From Macrostomum hystrix (lineage: Eukaryota > Platyhelminthes > Macrostomidae): DNA of 64,000 nucleotides. The notes below the pieces were generated by a model that had not been told where the DNA came from, did no database searches, and was given only the letters and a program-made list of their open reading frames with translations. Made by a program: the position numbers and the translations under genes. This document shows, one piece after another, positions 8,301 through 16,810 of this stretch (positions are counted from its first letter, which is position 1; each line of letters opens with the position of its first letter). The DNA is taken from NCBI GenBank assembly GCA_950097015.1, contig CATNEN010000005.1, forward strand, positions 2,719,501 to 2,783,500. The letters run 5' to 3'.

Positions 8301-11300
8301 ATTATTTAATCTATAGTGTCCAAATGGTAGGCTGTTAATGTTGTCATCAAAGATATGTCGTTTGTTATCGGCACCTGAGAGGCCTATCTTCTTCTGTTGA
8401 ATTGTGTGAATGTTGTGGTTCTTAGACTGCAGTTTCATAAATTCATGGGTGGTGTTTTTATTATTGATCAATGCGTCCTTGTATGAAGCTTCATGGAGAT
8501 CGTTTTTAACAACATGTTTTGGGATTCCTTTTGATTTTTTAATGGTAGACTTACAACTTTTTACAAAATAGGACTTTGCCCTCAAACCGATAAACTCTGT
8601 AATGAGGGTGCCAGCCGTTTCATCCTTCATTTTTCCTACAACTTTTTGATTTCCAGTGTCGCGTACTTGATCACCTTTCAAAGTCTTGAAGGACTCTGGA
8701 TATTCGGATAGGTCATACAGATGTTTTTGATTCAACATGTCCTGATAGACATCCTCAGTCTGTATGTTTAGAATTAGGGAGTCTGTGTCAGTATATAGAA
8801 GTTTCAGTTGTTCACCATATTGCCGCTTCATGTCATAGAAGAATTTATACATCAGACGCTTCGACTCATCGAGTACAGTCACACCTGTGAATATCGGCTT
8901 GCATAGGGTAACTTTAGTCTTATAGAACAGTATGGCACCCAAGTAATCATTAAAGATATGAAGCTCTTTGAAAGTGGGCTTTGATAAACTTGTCTGAATA
9001 GTACCAGGCTCATAACAGGTAACGAGCTTCAGGTTCGTGCGGTTGCGTTCGTTTTCTAGGGTCTTGCCATAGACAGAGTTGTTTGCAAGCTTGAACAGGT
9101 CCTTGTCAAAGCTGTTTGTTGCTTTAGTTCTAAACTGGGTGTTTTTTTCTATGTATGGCTTCATCCACGCTTCTTCTGTGAATGCGAGAGCCCTGTGAAC
9201 TTTCGTGACCCTACAGCCTAGGGAGATAAAATACCGCAACAGTTTGTAGTGGATTTTATAGCGTGTCTTGTTCATGAGATTTTGTGTTAACTTTTTCACA
9301 CGCTCTTTTTCTTTTTCAGATAGCTGCCAGCTTCCATCATTGTACTGGATTATCTTTGGACAGTTAATGTTCTCAGGGAAGGGGGCAAAGTCAGAAAAAT
9401 TGTCGTGAAGTTCCCTTGGGATTTCAACATCAACTTCATAGATCGCAGGTATTGAAAAGTCGAGTTTATAAGTATCTAGCCACCTAAAATCTCTAACAGG
9501 TAAATCTTGGCTCATAGCCCAACCATAGAGGTTGTTGGCATCCAGATAAATGATGTAGTTTGAAGGCTTTTCTTTATCATAGTCTTCTAGATACGGATTG
9601 TTCGCCTTTGCATACCTATGGACACAAATAGAGATGCCACCTCTCTTAGATGAATCTATAAAGTTGTACATGTCTATGTCTGTAAGCAGCTCGATGTACC
9701 AGTTGGGATTTTGATCCCATTTCATTTTAAGCAATGATTCCCAACTGGTAGCAGGCAAAGACACATAATGAGCAGGGTCAAGACCATAAGCAGAGTACCA
9801 GGTCTTTCTAAAGGTTTCAAATACATCAGCTAGAAGAAAGACATCAGTCCAAAGGTAAAGCATGTGATAATCAAGAAAGTTTCGACAGTTAAAATGTTTG
9901 TAAACAGTCTGAGCATGCTCATAATCTTCATCAGAAATCCCAGAGTTTGTTAGCTTTGAAAAGAACTTGTCCTTGGGTGGTAGTGGTTCTGCAAAGACGT
10001 GATTACATTCATAAGGGTAGACACCTTTCTTTCTAAGAAACTTAAATGAATCTGGGGTTCTAGGATTGAGGGAATCTGCCAGCATCTTGGTATAAGTACA
10101 TTGGTCATCGGTGAGATTTTTACTCAAAGCATCGAGACTGGCGGCCAGAAACTGGAATGAATCTTTGATCTTAATCTTGCCTGAATCTCGCTTAATATCA
10201 ATGCACTTGAACTTTTCTTTGTTCTCTGCGATGCAATCTAGTTTAATGCCTGGTATCATACCCAGCTTCTCAACCAATAAGTGATAATCATATCCCCTTC
10301 CGTTATGGAAGAAAACGGTAAGGTCGCGGATGTTTTTCTGAAGTTTCAGATTACAGGTGTTATGAGCTGCCCCTCTAAATTTTCCTGTGAAGTGATCGTG
10401 GTCTCTGACTGTGTGGTTTTTGACGTCGCAGGGTGTTAATAGCTTTCGGCAAATGTGACAATGAGTTGCAGATCCGAAGTCGATTTCATCTTGATCGGAC
10501 ATAATTATTTGAACAGGCTGAATGGCAGCAACATTTTTCTGTAATTCCATCATCGAGTAAATGAATTGTTCAACACACTGGTCACCTAAGAAATAGTTTG
10601 AGCAAATAAAAGAGTCTCTTCCAATAAAGAGATACGCAACAGAATTTGGGACATGCTTATTGGTTTCAGGGTTTATAGTGCATTCAAAGTCAGCGTATAC
10701 TATAAACGGGAGCTTCTCCATCTTGTGATAACTCTTAAATCTGAGATGCTTATCCGTTGGAAGTGTGCAGTTGGTTGGATGATCTTCACAGGTCAGTTCA
10801 TGCTCTTTAAGTTTTTCATCACGATCGGGTCCACTATAATGCTTCAGACAAAGACGACAGATTGCTACCGATTCATGATGATTGTTCATTTGCTTGTGGA
10901 GGAGCCTGGAAAGATCTTTAATCCAAACGTAGTGGGCATTTTCTCGCAAATCACCTATGATTAGAAGATCGACATCTATGCGACGCCTACCTTCAGGATC
11001 TAGCGTGTTTTTACTGGCTCTGACTAATTGTACTTTTTCGCTCTTCTCATTCCATTCAAAGACTGTGATTCTGATTTTATTGTTAAATACTTCCTCTAGC
11101 TTTGGGATTTGATCGATTGCCAAGCCGCCTCTATTGAAGGAAATTCCTTTAGCACGGCATTCTAAAAGTTTTGCGTCAAAATACATTTTATAATGAGAAG
11201 TTCTCTCTGGGTGGGCTTGATCTTTCTCATACAATATTGCAGACAGAACGGCCCATAGTGCGCAGCATTGGTCATCATTTTGCACATTGATGCAAGCTTT

Positions 11301-12101
11301 TTTACTCGCTAGCTTTTTCGGGAGCTCAATATATGATGAAGCTTTGAGAGGGTCATATTTCATGATCATTACTGTAGCTTTTTGAATGCCATTGACAACC
11401 CAACCTGATCCTCTGGAAGTAAAGGCGTCAATCTTTTTACTGATCTCTTGAAGAAAGGGATCCTGTGTGTCAGTGGGAGTAAAGGGTAGAGCTTTAGTAG
11501 TCATGTAGTATTCAAGACGCTCAGTGGGTTTTGCAGGCATGTAAAATTCTATCTTGAATGATAACTGAAGCTTGAAGGTCTTACGTGACTTCAGTGTGTG
11601 ATCAATTACTGATTGAATTCTGTCTTTGAAGTCGTAAATGTCGGATTGGGAATTTGTGGTGTCTTCCTGTATTGTGTACTCAATATAATACTCTGTGAAT
11701 TTTCTCTGTGCAAATTTAAGGTCTTCAGTTTGTAGCTCTACTTGTAGCTCTGCTTCAACCTGGTGGATTGTACGTTCTAGATCTTCTTGCTCTTGCTTAT
11801 TCTGTGGGTATTTCAACACATTTTGACCTGTGAGTGTCTCATACTTATTGACTAAGCTGCGGCTCTTTTGTTGATGCTCAGCTGCAGGGTTCATCACGGG
11901 TGTGTACTGCTCTGAATGCAGAAGCTGATTAATAATTTCTTGCATCTTTGCATAGCTCCCGAGGTAGCCTGGATCTGTATTGAATTTCTGCCTGCAAAGC
12001 TCTTGCAAAACTTTACTTTTCTGCTGAAAAGAAGAGGCTTGAGGACAATAATTTTGAAAGAAAGATTCGACAAATTTTTTTTCTGGAATTGCTTTAGGCA
12101 T
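8295..12101 (-). CDS. POLB: Protein-primed family B DNA polymerase
   Basis: 1268 aa, full Polinton length. The exonuclease motif VYADFEC is near residue 468. Polymerase motif A YLDANNLYGWAMSQ is near 850, motif B ANNSVYGKTLEN near 1005, and motif C YTDTDSL near 1102. A Cys/His module lies at about 415-445 (CRLCLKH...CEDH) and an HNH-like module at about 545-585 (CHICRKLL...RDHDHFTGKFRGAAHNTCN), the latter standard in Polinton enzymes. The N-terminal 400 residues contain DDQCCALW (about 272) and ENAHYVWI (about 390), a Cys/His pairing that may mark an OTU- or papain-like domain (inference). It replicates the element by protein priming from the TIR ends. The ATG follows TTATTAAAA. Confidence 0.97.
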   Translation of the reverse strand: MPKAIPEKKFVESFFQNYCPQASSFQQKSKVLQELCRQKFNTDPGYLGSYAKMQEIINQLLHSEQYTPVMNPAAEHQQKSRSLVNKYETLTGQNVLKYPQNKQEQEDLERTIHQVEAELQVELQTEDLKFAQRKFTEYYIEYTIQEDTTNSQSDIYDFKDRIQSVIDHTLKSRKTFKLQLSFKIEFYMPAKPTERLEYYMTTKALPFTPTDTQDPFLQEISKKIDAFTSRGSGWVVNGIQKATVMIMKYDPLKASSYIELPKKLASKKACINVQNDDQCCALWAVLSAILYEKDQAHPERTSHYKMYFDAKLLECRAKGISFNRGGLAIDQIPKLEEVFNNKIRITVFEWNEKSEKVQLVRASKNTLDPEGRRRIDVDLLIIGDLRENAHYVWIKDLSRLLHKQMNNHHESVAICRLCLKHYSGPDRDEKLKEHELTCEDHPTNCTLPTDKHLRFKSYHKMEKLPFIVYADFECTINPETNKHVPNSVAYLFIGRDSFICSNYFLGDQCVEQFIYSMMELQKNVAAIQPVQIIMSDQDEIDFGSATHCHICRKLLTPCDVKNHTVRDHDHFTGKFRGAAHNTCNLKLQKNIRDLTVFFHNGRGYDYHLLVEKLGMIPGIKLDCIAENKEKFKCIDIKRDSGKIKIKDSFQFLAASLDALSKNLTDDQCTYTKMLADSLNPRTPDSFKFLRKKGVYPYECNHVFAEPLPPKDKFFSKLTNSGISDEDYEHAQTVYKHFNCRNFLDYHMLYLWTDVFLLADVFETFRKTWYSAYGLDPAHYVSLPATSWESLLKMKWDQNPNWYIELLTDIDMYNFIDSSKRGGISICVHRYAKANNPYLEDYDKEKPSNYIIYLDANNLYGWAMSQDLPVRDFRWLDTYKLDFSIPAIYEVDVEIPRELHDNFSDFAPFPENINCPKIIQYNDGSWQLSEKEKERVKKLTQNLMNKTRYKIHYKLLRYFISLGCRVTKVHRALAFTEEAWMKPYIEKNTQFRTKATNSFDKDLFKLANNSVYGKTLENERNRTNLKLVTCYEPGTIQTSLSKPTFKELHIFNDYLGAILFYKTKVTLCKPIFTGVTVLDESKRLMYKFFYDMKRQYGEQLKLLYTDTDSLILNIQTEDVYQDMLNQKHLYDLSEYPESFKTLKGDQVRDTGNQKVVGKMKDETAGTLITEFIGLRAKSYFVKSCKSTIKKSKGIPKHVVKNDLHEASYKDALINNKNTTHEFMKLQSKNHNIHTIQQKKIGLSGADNKRHIFDDNINSLPFGHYRLNNL

Positions 12102-12225
12102 TTTTAATAAAAATTTTATAAAAAAAATTTAGGGTGGTCACCCTCAAGTGAAGTGCAAAGTATGGCAAACTACTACCAACAGTGCTAAATATAGTTATGA
12201 GAGCAGATTCTGTTCTGTTCTGTTT

Positions 12226-12642
12226 TCACATCCGGAGTATTGTAAATCCTGCTTTATGCAGTGTCATGATGGCTTTAACGATTTCTGATTTGCTGACTTC
12301 ATCATCAGATTCACAACTACCCCCGATTCTGACTCCTTTTTCTCTAGCGATTTTCTCCATCTCTTGTTGATGTGCTCTGTCATTGCCAGCCTTCACAGCT
12401 GATGCAACTCCGCCGGCTACACCTCCTGCAGCACCAAGAGCACCTGCGATGATGGGGATAAGAGTTAGCAAAGGAAGAATCCCACCTGTCTTCTCATCAG
12501 TGATATTGTGCGTTTGATTGTTACAATGGATCATTTGCTGGATTGGATCTACTTTGACTTTGACACCTTTAATTGATACAACTCCTGGCTTCTTAGAGTC
12601 GATAATTCGGCTGATTTTATTCACGGTTCTGGTTTCAATCAT
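12226..12642 (-). CDS. Small Gly/Ala-rich membrane protein, 138 aa
   Basis: An N-terminal beta-rich region is followed by a single strongly hydrophobic stretch (about residues 54-85: GILPLLTLIPIIAGALGAAG, then Gly/Val/Ala repeats). After that comes a charged helical tail with two cysteines at most. Similar small hydrophobic proteins occur in many Polintons and adenoviruses, where they are linked to inner virion or membrane-disrupting roles; I cannot assign one here. The ATG follows AAAAATAAA. It lies between the polymerase and integrase genes, all on minus. Confidence 0.65.
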   Translation of the reverse strand: MIETRTVNKISRIIDSKKPGVVSIKGVKVKVDPIQQMIHCNNQTHNITDEKTGGILPLLTLIPIIAGALGAAGGVAGGVASAVKAGNDRAHQQEMEKIAREKGVRIGGSCESDDEVSKSEIVKAIMTLHKAGFTILRM

Positions 12643-12659
12643 TTTATTTTTAAAAAAAT

Positions 12660-13649
12660 TTAATTTATTTCTGTGTCATGTGGAATCACTAGAAGCTCAG
12701 CCCTTGTGAATGATCGTGTGGGGGCTTTTGAATTAAAGTCTTGGGATGGAAAATAGTAATCACCGGATGCTGATGTGAAATGCCTGTTTATCTTATGTAC
12801 ATCAAGACTAAAGTATGGGTCTGTTGCTCTTCTCTTTGTGTCCTTCTCCAGCTCTCCTGGTAAGTAAAGGAAGCGAACGAATTCAGAGTTAGTAAGAATT
12901 TCCGGAGAATAAACGCCAGGGAGCTTTGGATAGTTGAAATTGGCGATCGGATGTTTTGATTTAACTGTGTCTTGTTTGATGGCAGTATTTGGTTTCAGGT
13001 TTGTCATTCGAGATACTTCATTGTTCAGTTGACTTATTACTGCGGGGAGTCTTTCTGTCCACTTGGTATAGTATTGGCCACTTTTTAGTTTCAGCTCTTC
13101 AGCTGTCTGCTTTGTGAAAAGTCTCTTTGCTAGAGTTAGATTGAATCTTTCAACAAAAGCCTGGTCTCTATGGAGCTCAGTTCTTCCGTAGCGCATTTTC
13201 GTATTGTTCTTTTCCATAAGGGATTTGACTGCCCCCATGAATTCTTTGCCAGGATCAGTCATAAAGGTTTGGGGGTATGTGAGCGGTGAGTTTTTGTAAA
13301 TGTCTTGGAGGGCAGCTGCTACTGCTTCTGACTTCTTAGTCTTAAGCGGTCTCGCTTCCTTATATCTGGAGGCAATGTCTATAACTGTGAGAGCATACTT
13401 GTAGCCTGAGTCATTGGGGAGAAACAGAAGATCTGCTTGGTGCGCTTCATTAGGTTTATAGATGTTAAAGTGAGGTCTTGCAAATTTAACAGGTGGGAAA
13501 TAGACTTGGTAAACTGCTTGCTTAGAGAGCCATCTTTCAACTGTTTGTTTTGATTCATTACTTAGTTCCGCGAGTTTGGTGACTGCATTTTTTCCTACAA
13601 AGAATCCTTTGTCGCTGTAGTAGAGCTTTTGAAGTTTCTGATCTGTCAT
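12660..13649 (-). CDS. INT: Retrovirus-like integrase (DDE)
   Basis: 329 aa. The catalytic triad is Asp73 (HQADLLF), Asp132 (MTDPGKEF) and Glu167 (AFVERFN), a D,D-35-E spacing. The N-terminal 60 residues replace the zinc domain with a short helical region. The C-terminal third (about 240-329) has the aromatic, basic SH3/chromo-like pattern seen in Polinton integrases (DPYFSLDV...AELLVIP). It inserts the element and produces the 6-bp TSD. Divergent from the phospholipase-like gene by a 26-bp spacer. Confidence 0.96.
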   Translation of the reverse strand: MTDQKLQKLYYSDKGFFVGKNAVTKLAELSNESKQTVERWLSKQAVYQVYFPPVKFARPHFNIYKPNEAHQADLLFLPNDSGYKYALTVIDIASRYKEARPLKTKKSEAVAAALQDIYKNSPLTYPQTFMTDPGKEFMGAVKSLMEKNNTKMRYGRTELHRDQAFVERFNLTLAKRLFTKQTAEELKLKSGQYYTKWTERLPAVISQLNNEVSRMTNLKPNTAIKQDTVKSKHPIANFNYPKLPGVYSPEILTNSEFVRFLYLPGELEKDTKRRATDPYFSLDVHKINRHFTSASGDYYFPSQDFNSKAPTRSFTRAELLVIPHDTEIN

Positions 13650-13675
13650 TATTTTTTATTTAATTTTTTATAAAA
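13650..13675. promoter_or_regulatory. Divergent spacer between integrase and PLA2-like gene
   Basis: 26 bp, nearly all A and T. Both start codons are preceded by short A-rich runs (AAAAAATAATG on minus, TTATAAAAATG on plus). It is the second compact divergent pair in the element. Confidence 0.5.
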
Positions 13676-14119
13676 ATGATGCAACGCTTTGGTGGAAACT
13701 TAGACTCACATGGACTGGTAGAAAAGCTTCCTCATCCAAACAAAGGCTGGACAATTCCCGGCTACAAATATTGCGGGCCTTTGAATCCACTTGAAATACA
13801 GCTAGATAAAAACAATAATCCAAATCCTGGGCATGAGCCCGTGAACGAGCTAGACTCTGTCTGTATGTGGCATGATATTAAGTATAGGGATTTTCCAGAG
13901 GAGAAGACTCGCTGGGACAAAGAAATGCTCAGAATGCTAGACAATATGGGGGCTTCAAGCGGGTGGAGGGAATCGATCGCTCGGAAACTAGTTAAAGCTG
14001 TTATTTTTGGTAAGGCAAAGTTGGGGTTGGGGATTGGTGGGGTGGGCTTTGTATTGCATGCTCCAAGTAAAGAACTTGGAGCTCTGCTGAAAGAGCTGGG
14101 GGTTGAGAGAGCAGAATGA
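13676..14119 (+). CDS. Phospholipase A2-like protein, 147 aa
   Basis: The calcium-loop motif YCGPLN (residues 32-37) and the catalytic His-Asp pair CMWHDIKY (His66, Asp67) are the signature of the short PLA2 domain found in parvovirus VP1 and several virus-like elements. The family cleaves membrane phospholipids and, in parvoviruses, helps particles leave the endosome. The C-terminal part has a Gly-rich hydrophobic segment (LGLGIGGVGFVL). No secretion signal is visible. Enzymatic activity is inferred from motif retention only. Confidence 0.85.
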   Translation: MMQRFGGNLDSHGLVEKLPHPNKGWTIPGYKYCGPLNPLEIQLDKNNNPNPGHEPVNELDSVCMWHDIKYRDFPEEKTRWDKEMLRMLDNMGASSGWRESIARKLVKAVIFGKAKLGLGIGGVGFVLHAPSKELGALLKELGVERAE

Positions 14120-14395
14120 TTCAAGCAAGCAAGATAAGCGACATGGCTAATCCTATACAGCGACCTCAAAATTCTGGGTAACAACACAGCCTTGCAGCAG
14201 AAGACCTTTCGTATGTGTTTTTAACTAATCCTATGCAACAATACAAAACAGCCGCAACAGAAACAGCTGGTTTCCGGGTAAGCGGCCCGCTTTTTCTCCC
14301 CCAAATTTGCTTTTTCACTCACCACGCAGAACAACTCCTAGCCACTCCGTTTTATTCTACGCTCTACCGAGCTCATTTTCTATTTTAGTCAAACT
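14120..14395. other. Gap between convergent Polinton genes
   Basis: No ORF or recognised motif. The sequence is of mixed composition and leads into the palindromic repeat array. Confidence 0.5.
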
Positions 14396-14658
14396 ACCAC
14401 CTCTGAAAATGAAACCGTTGGTTTCAAATTTTGAGGTGGGTGAATTGAATCCTGCACTGTTCCAACAACCACCTCAGAAAATGAAACCGTTGGTTTCAAA
14501 TTTTGAGGTGGGTAAATTGAATCCTGTACTGTTCCAACAACCACCTCAGAAAATGAAACCGTTGGTTTCAAATTTTGAGGTGGGCAATCAAAATGGCATA
14601 CATGTGAAACAACCACCCTAGAAAATGAAACCAGTGGTTTCGAAATTTGAGGTGGGTG
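14396..14658. repeat. Four 72-bp repeats, each with a long imperfect hairpin
   Basis: Units begin at 14396, 14468, 14540 and 14612. Each holds a palindrome of about 43 bp whose outer arms are CCACCTC and GAGGTGG and whose inner arms are GAAACC and GGTTTC around GTT (GTG in the last copy). Spacers between hairpins are conserved in copies 1-3. The last hairpin ends at the stop codon of the minus-strand ORF. Candidate roles: bidirectional terminator, replication or packaging site. Confidence 0.9.
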
Positions 14659-15309
14659 TCAATTATGTTGTAAGTCAATTAAGTCAATTAAGTCTTCGTC
14701 TTCGTCCACTTCCTGTTGCAGCTTCACCAGGGCCTCTGGCAGGTATGCTATCATCGACTTCAGCTTGTGTAGGGACATTGCAGATCTTAGTAGCACCGGA
14801 TATTTCTCAGCCTGGTCAGCCAATTTCATCAGAAAGTTGGTCCACTGGCTGGTGAACGGCGCACGTCTTTTCAACTCGTTGAACTGTTCCTTAGAGAGAA
14901 CCCGCTCCATTCGCAGAAAGATCCTGCCGAGCTGTAGGCCGTTTGCAAAGCCTTGCTTACCACGCCGTTCAACTAGTTTATTAAGGTTGGCGATCTGTGT
15001 AAGCACCGCTTCGATCTGGAATGTGCCCTGCGCAAATTCTTGTGGAGAATGCTCAGGCACATGCTCACCGTTGACCTTGTAGGCCTTGCGCAACTCGTCC
15101 AGAGTCTTGTTGATTTGCGATTGCTTGTCGGCAGTTTTAGCTAGCCGATTGATTATAGTTGGTTTCGCGATGGGTGTCCGAGCAATTGCATTATATTTAT
15201 CGACCCAAACATTCCAATTGTCAAGATCTTTACTAGAAAAAACTGCCTTGATGAATTTCTCCAGATTTTCGATGTAAACGATGTCGCCTGCTGGCATTTC
15301 AACATCCAT
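14659..15309 (-). CDS. Possible HTH-type regulator, 216 aa
   Basis: Not firmly recognised. The C-terminal half (about residues 120-195) has a pattern close to the bacterial/phage DUF3102-type HTH family: GLQLGRIFLRMERVLSKEQF, then RAPFTSQW, then LMKLADQAEKYP and a final LKSMIAYLPEAL. The N-terminal 115 residues are helical and charged. Unlike the other genes of the element, its ATG is not behind an A-tract, and a TATA-like box lies about 75 bp upstream. It ends in an acidic tail (DEDEDLIDLIDL). It could be an early regulatory gene (inference). Confidence 0.6.
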   Translation of the reverse strand: MDVEMPAGDIVYIENLEKFIKAVFSSKDLDNWNVWVDKYNAIARTPIAKPTIINRLAKTADKQSQINKTLDELRKAYKVNGEHVPEHSPQEFAQGTFQIEAVLTQIANLNKLVERRGKQGFANGLQLGRIFLRMERVLSKEQFNELKRRAPFTSQWTNFLMKLADQAEKYPVLLRSAMSLHKLKSMIAYLPEALVKLQQEVDEDEDLIDLIDLQHN

Positions 15310-15383
15310 TGCAAGTTCCAGAGATTAGGCAGTTAAAAAAATAAGAAGTTCCTGCGTGCTCTGGGTGAATCACGTAACATGCT

Positions 15384-15396
15384 CTTTTTTATAAGG
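15384..15396 (-). promoter_or_regulatory. TATA-like box for the minus-strand 216-aa ORF
   Basis: On the minus strand the sequence reads CCTTATAAAAAAG, about 75 bp upstream of the ATG at 15309. That spacing allows a start site about 30 bp downstream and a short leader. No other gene of the element has such a separated box. Confidence 0.4.
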
Positions 15397-15563
15397 CCGA
15401 CCATAAAACTCCAACAAGGAACTTCTTTTTCTTTGGGTTGAGAACGGAGAGGAGAGAAATGTGTCTCGTTCACTCTAAATTCCTTTCCCGAGAGCACCAA
15501 CCAAAACTCAAACTAGGAGTTGTGAGTACTCCACAGAGAATCGATCGTTAGTCGAAAAAAAAC

Positions 15564-15800
15564 TTACAATTGCTTAATGATTTCTGCAAAGTTATAGTAG
15601 CTGTCGTAGTCCTTTATAATTGCTCCATACTTATGAAACCAGTGACTCTTGACTGATAGATTAATATTAGGGACATTGATATCGACGTTGGGACAATATT
15701 TCTTCATGTACTCGCTGCATTCTTTTTTGCATTGGTACTTACTCTTGTAATTAGGCTCATGACTTTTGTAATAAGATCCTGGAGAGACGATTGGGAGCAT
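15564..15800 (-). CDS. Small ORF of the right TIR, 78 aa, unknown
   Basis: This is the inverted-repeat copy of the ORF at 1411. It has the same start context (TTATTAAAAATG) and the same protein up to EIIKQL, where the TIR ends and a stop follows. The left copy continues five residues differently. Retention of the frame in both TIRs follows from TIR identity and is not by itself evidence of selection. Confidence 0.55.
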   Translation of the reverse strand: MLPIVSPGSYYKSHEPNYKSKYQCKKECSEYMKKYCPNVDINVPNINLSVKSHWFHKYGAIIKDYDSYYNFAEIIKQL

Positions 15801-16255
15801 TTTTAATAAGAATTTAATTTTTTTTCGGAGGATGAGCACCCAAGGTTTGGGGTCTTGATTGGGATTTTAGTGCTAATTTGATTGTCTTGGCACGCTTTTT
15901 GCAGCTTCGCTATTTTGTGCATGATCTCTTAGGGAGTGGCTGCGATAATTTTTTTTGTCCAAGATGTGCAACTCACAAACTGGAAAGTATTTTTTTTTGG
16001 CGGGGGAACCTTGTTCCTTCAGGAAAGGTAATGGTTTGTGCATTAAGGAGGCTGCGATAATTTTTGTCCTAGATATTCAACTTACAAACTGATGTGGGAT
16101 ATTAAAAGTAGAGAATTTAGAATACGGAGACGGAGTTTTTAGAGGGGCGGGGACCCTTTTTTTCCTGATCTCTTCGGGAATAATAAAAGTAATGGTTTGT
16201 GGATAATGGAGGCTGCGATTATTTTTGTCCTAGAAGCCCCCTCTTGCATACTACT
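15571..16255 (-). repeat. Polinton right terminal inverted repeat
   Basis: 685 bp, the inverse complement of 956-1640. It ends GCATACTACT at 16255 next to the duplicated CACCTC. Confidence 0.93.
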
Positions 16256-16261
16256 CACCTC
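16256..16261. repeat. Polinton target site duplication, right
   Basis: CACCTC, identical to 950-955. Confidence 0.95.
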
Positions 16262-16810
16262 AGACCTGACAATCGACGAAATTTGCCAGCCCGGCAACAT
16301 CCCATGGCTCGTTCCGTTCCTCTTGGCGACAAGACAAGCCACGTTTTTCCCGACCGAAGACAACGCTGCAGGACTGACCGGCGGACCTCCCTGGATGAGC
16401 ACCCTTGGCTCCACCATCATCACTGACGATCGCCTGTCTGAGGGACTACAGAGGTTAGGGGTAATGGGCGACTCTCGCCTCCCCGCTGTCAACCTACAGC
16501 TAAGTCAAGTAACTCAAAGTGCCTCTGCCGACGCCAATTCAAGAAAGTTATCTCAGACTCCGGAAGCGTGACAGTTAAATGGCATTTTGCTAGCGATAGA
16601 CAGGTGGTGTCCCCCTGGTTTGGTCTGCTATGTACGTGTGTGTGGGCCTGGGGTGAGTGAGAGGCACTCCGGCTGCCGCCCCCTTCTCCGCTTGGCTTGC
16701 TGCTGTGTGTGAGGTGCCTGAGTTCAGGTGTCCAGATGGCGACTCCCGCCTAGTTCCTGGGCTTGGGCGTCAAGTGCCCCAGGCCCCCTGCAAATAAGTA
16801 AGTTATGCCA
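16262..16810 (+). mobile_element. Non-LTR retrotransposon remnant, right part
   Basis: This continues the sequence interrupted at 955. An open stretch to 16571 begins SDLTIDEICQPGNIPW and would be the C-terminus of the retrotransposon protein, in the same frame as the end of the left part. GC-rich untranslated sequence follows and ends in a short A-rich tail (CAAATAAGTAAGTT, about 16789). No target duplication was found. Confidence 0.45.

Larger units (their letters stand above)
956..16255. mobile_element. Complete Polinton/Maverick element, 15,300 bp
   Basis: The element is bounded by 685-bp terminal inverted repeats that start 5'-AG and end CT-3', and by a 6-bp TSD. It encodes the full Polinton set: integrase with a D,D-35-E triad, protein-primed DNA polymerase B, adenain-like protease, A32/FtsK-type ATPase, double jelly-roll major capsid protein and minor capsid (penton-type) protein, plus accessory genes. 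I see no stop or frameshift in any core gene, and the sampled TIR stretches look identical. The copy therefore appears young and possibly still mobile or able to form virions; that last step is inference. It is inserted in a non-LTR retrotransposon remnant. Confidence 0.97.
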
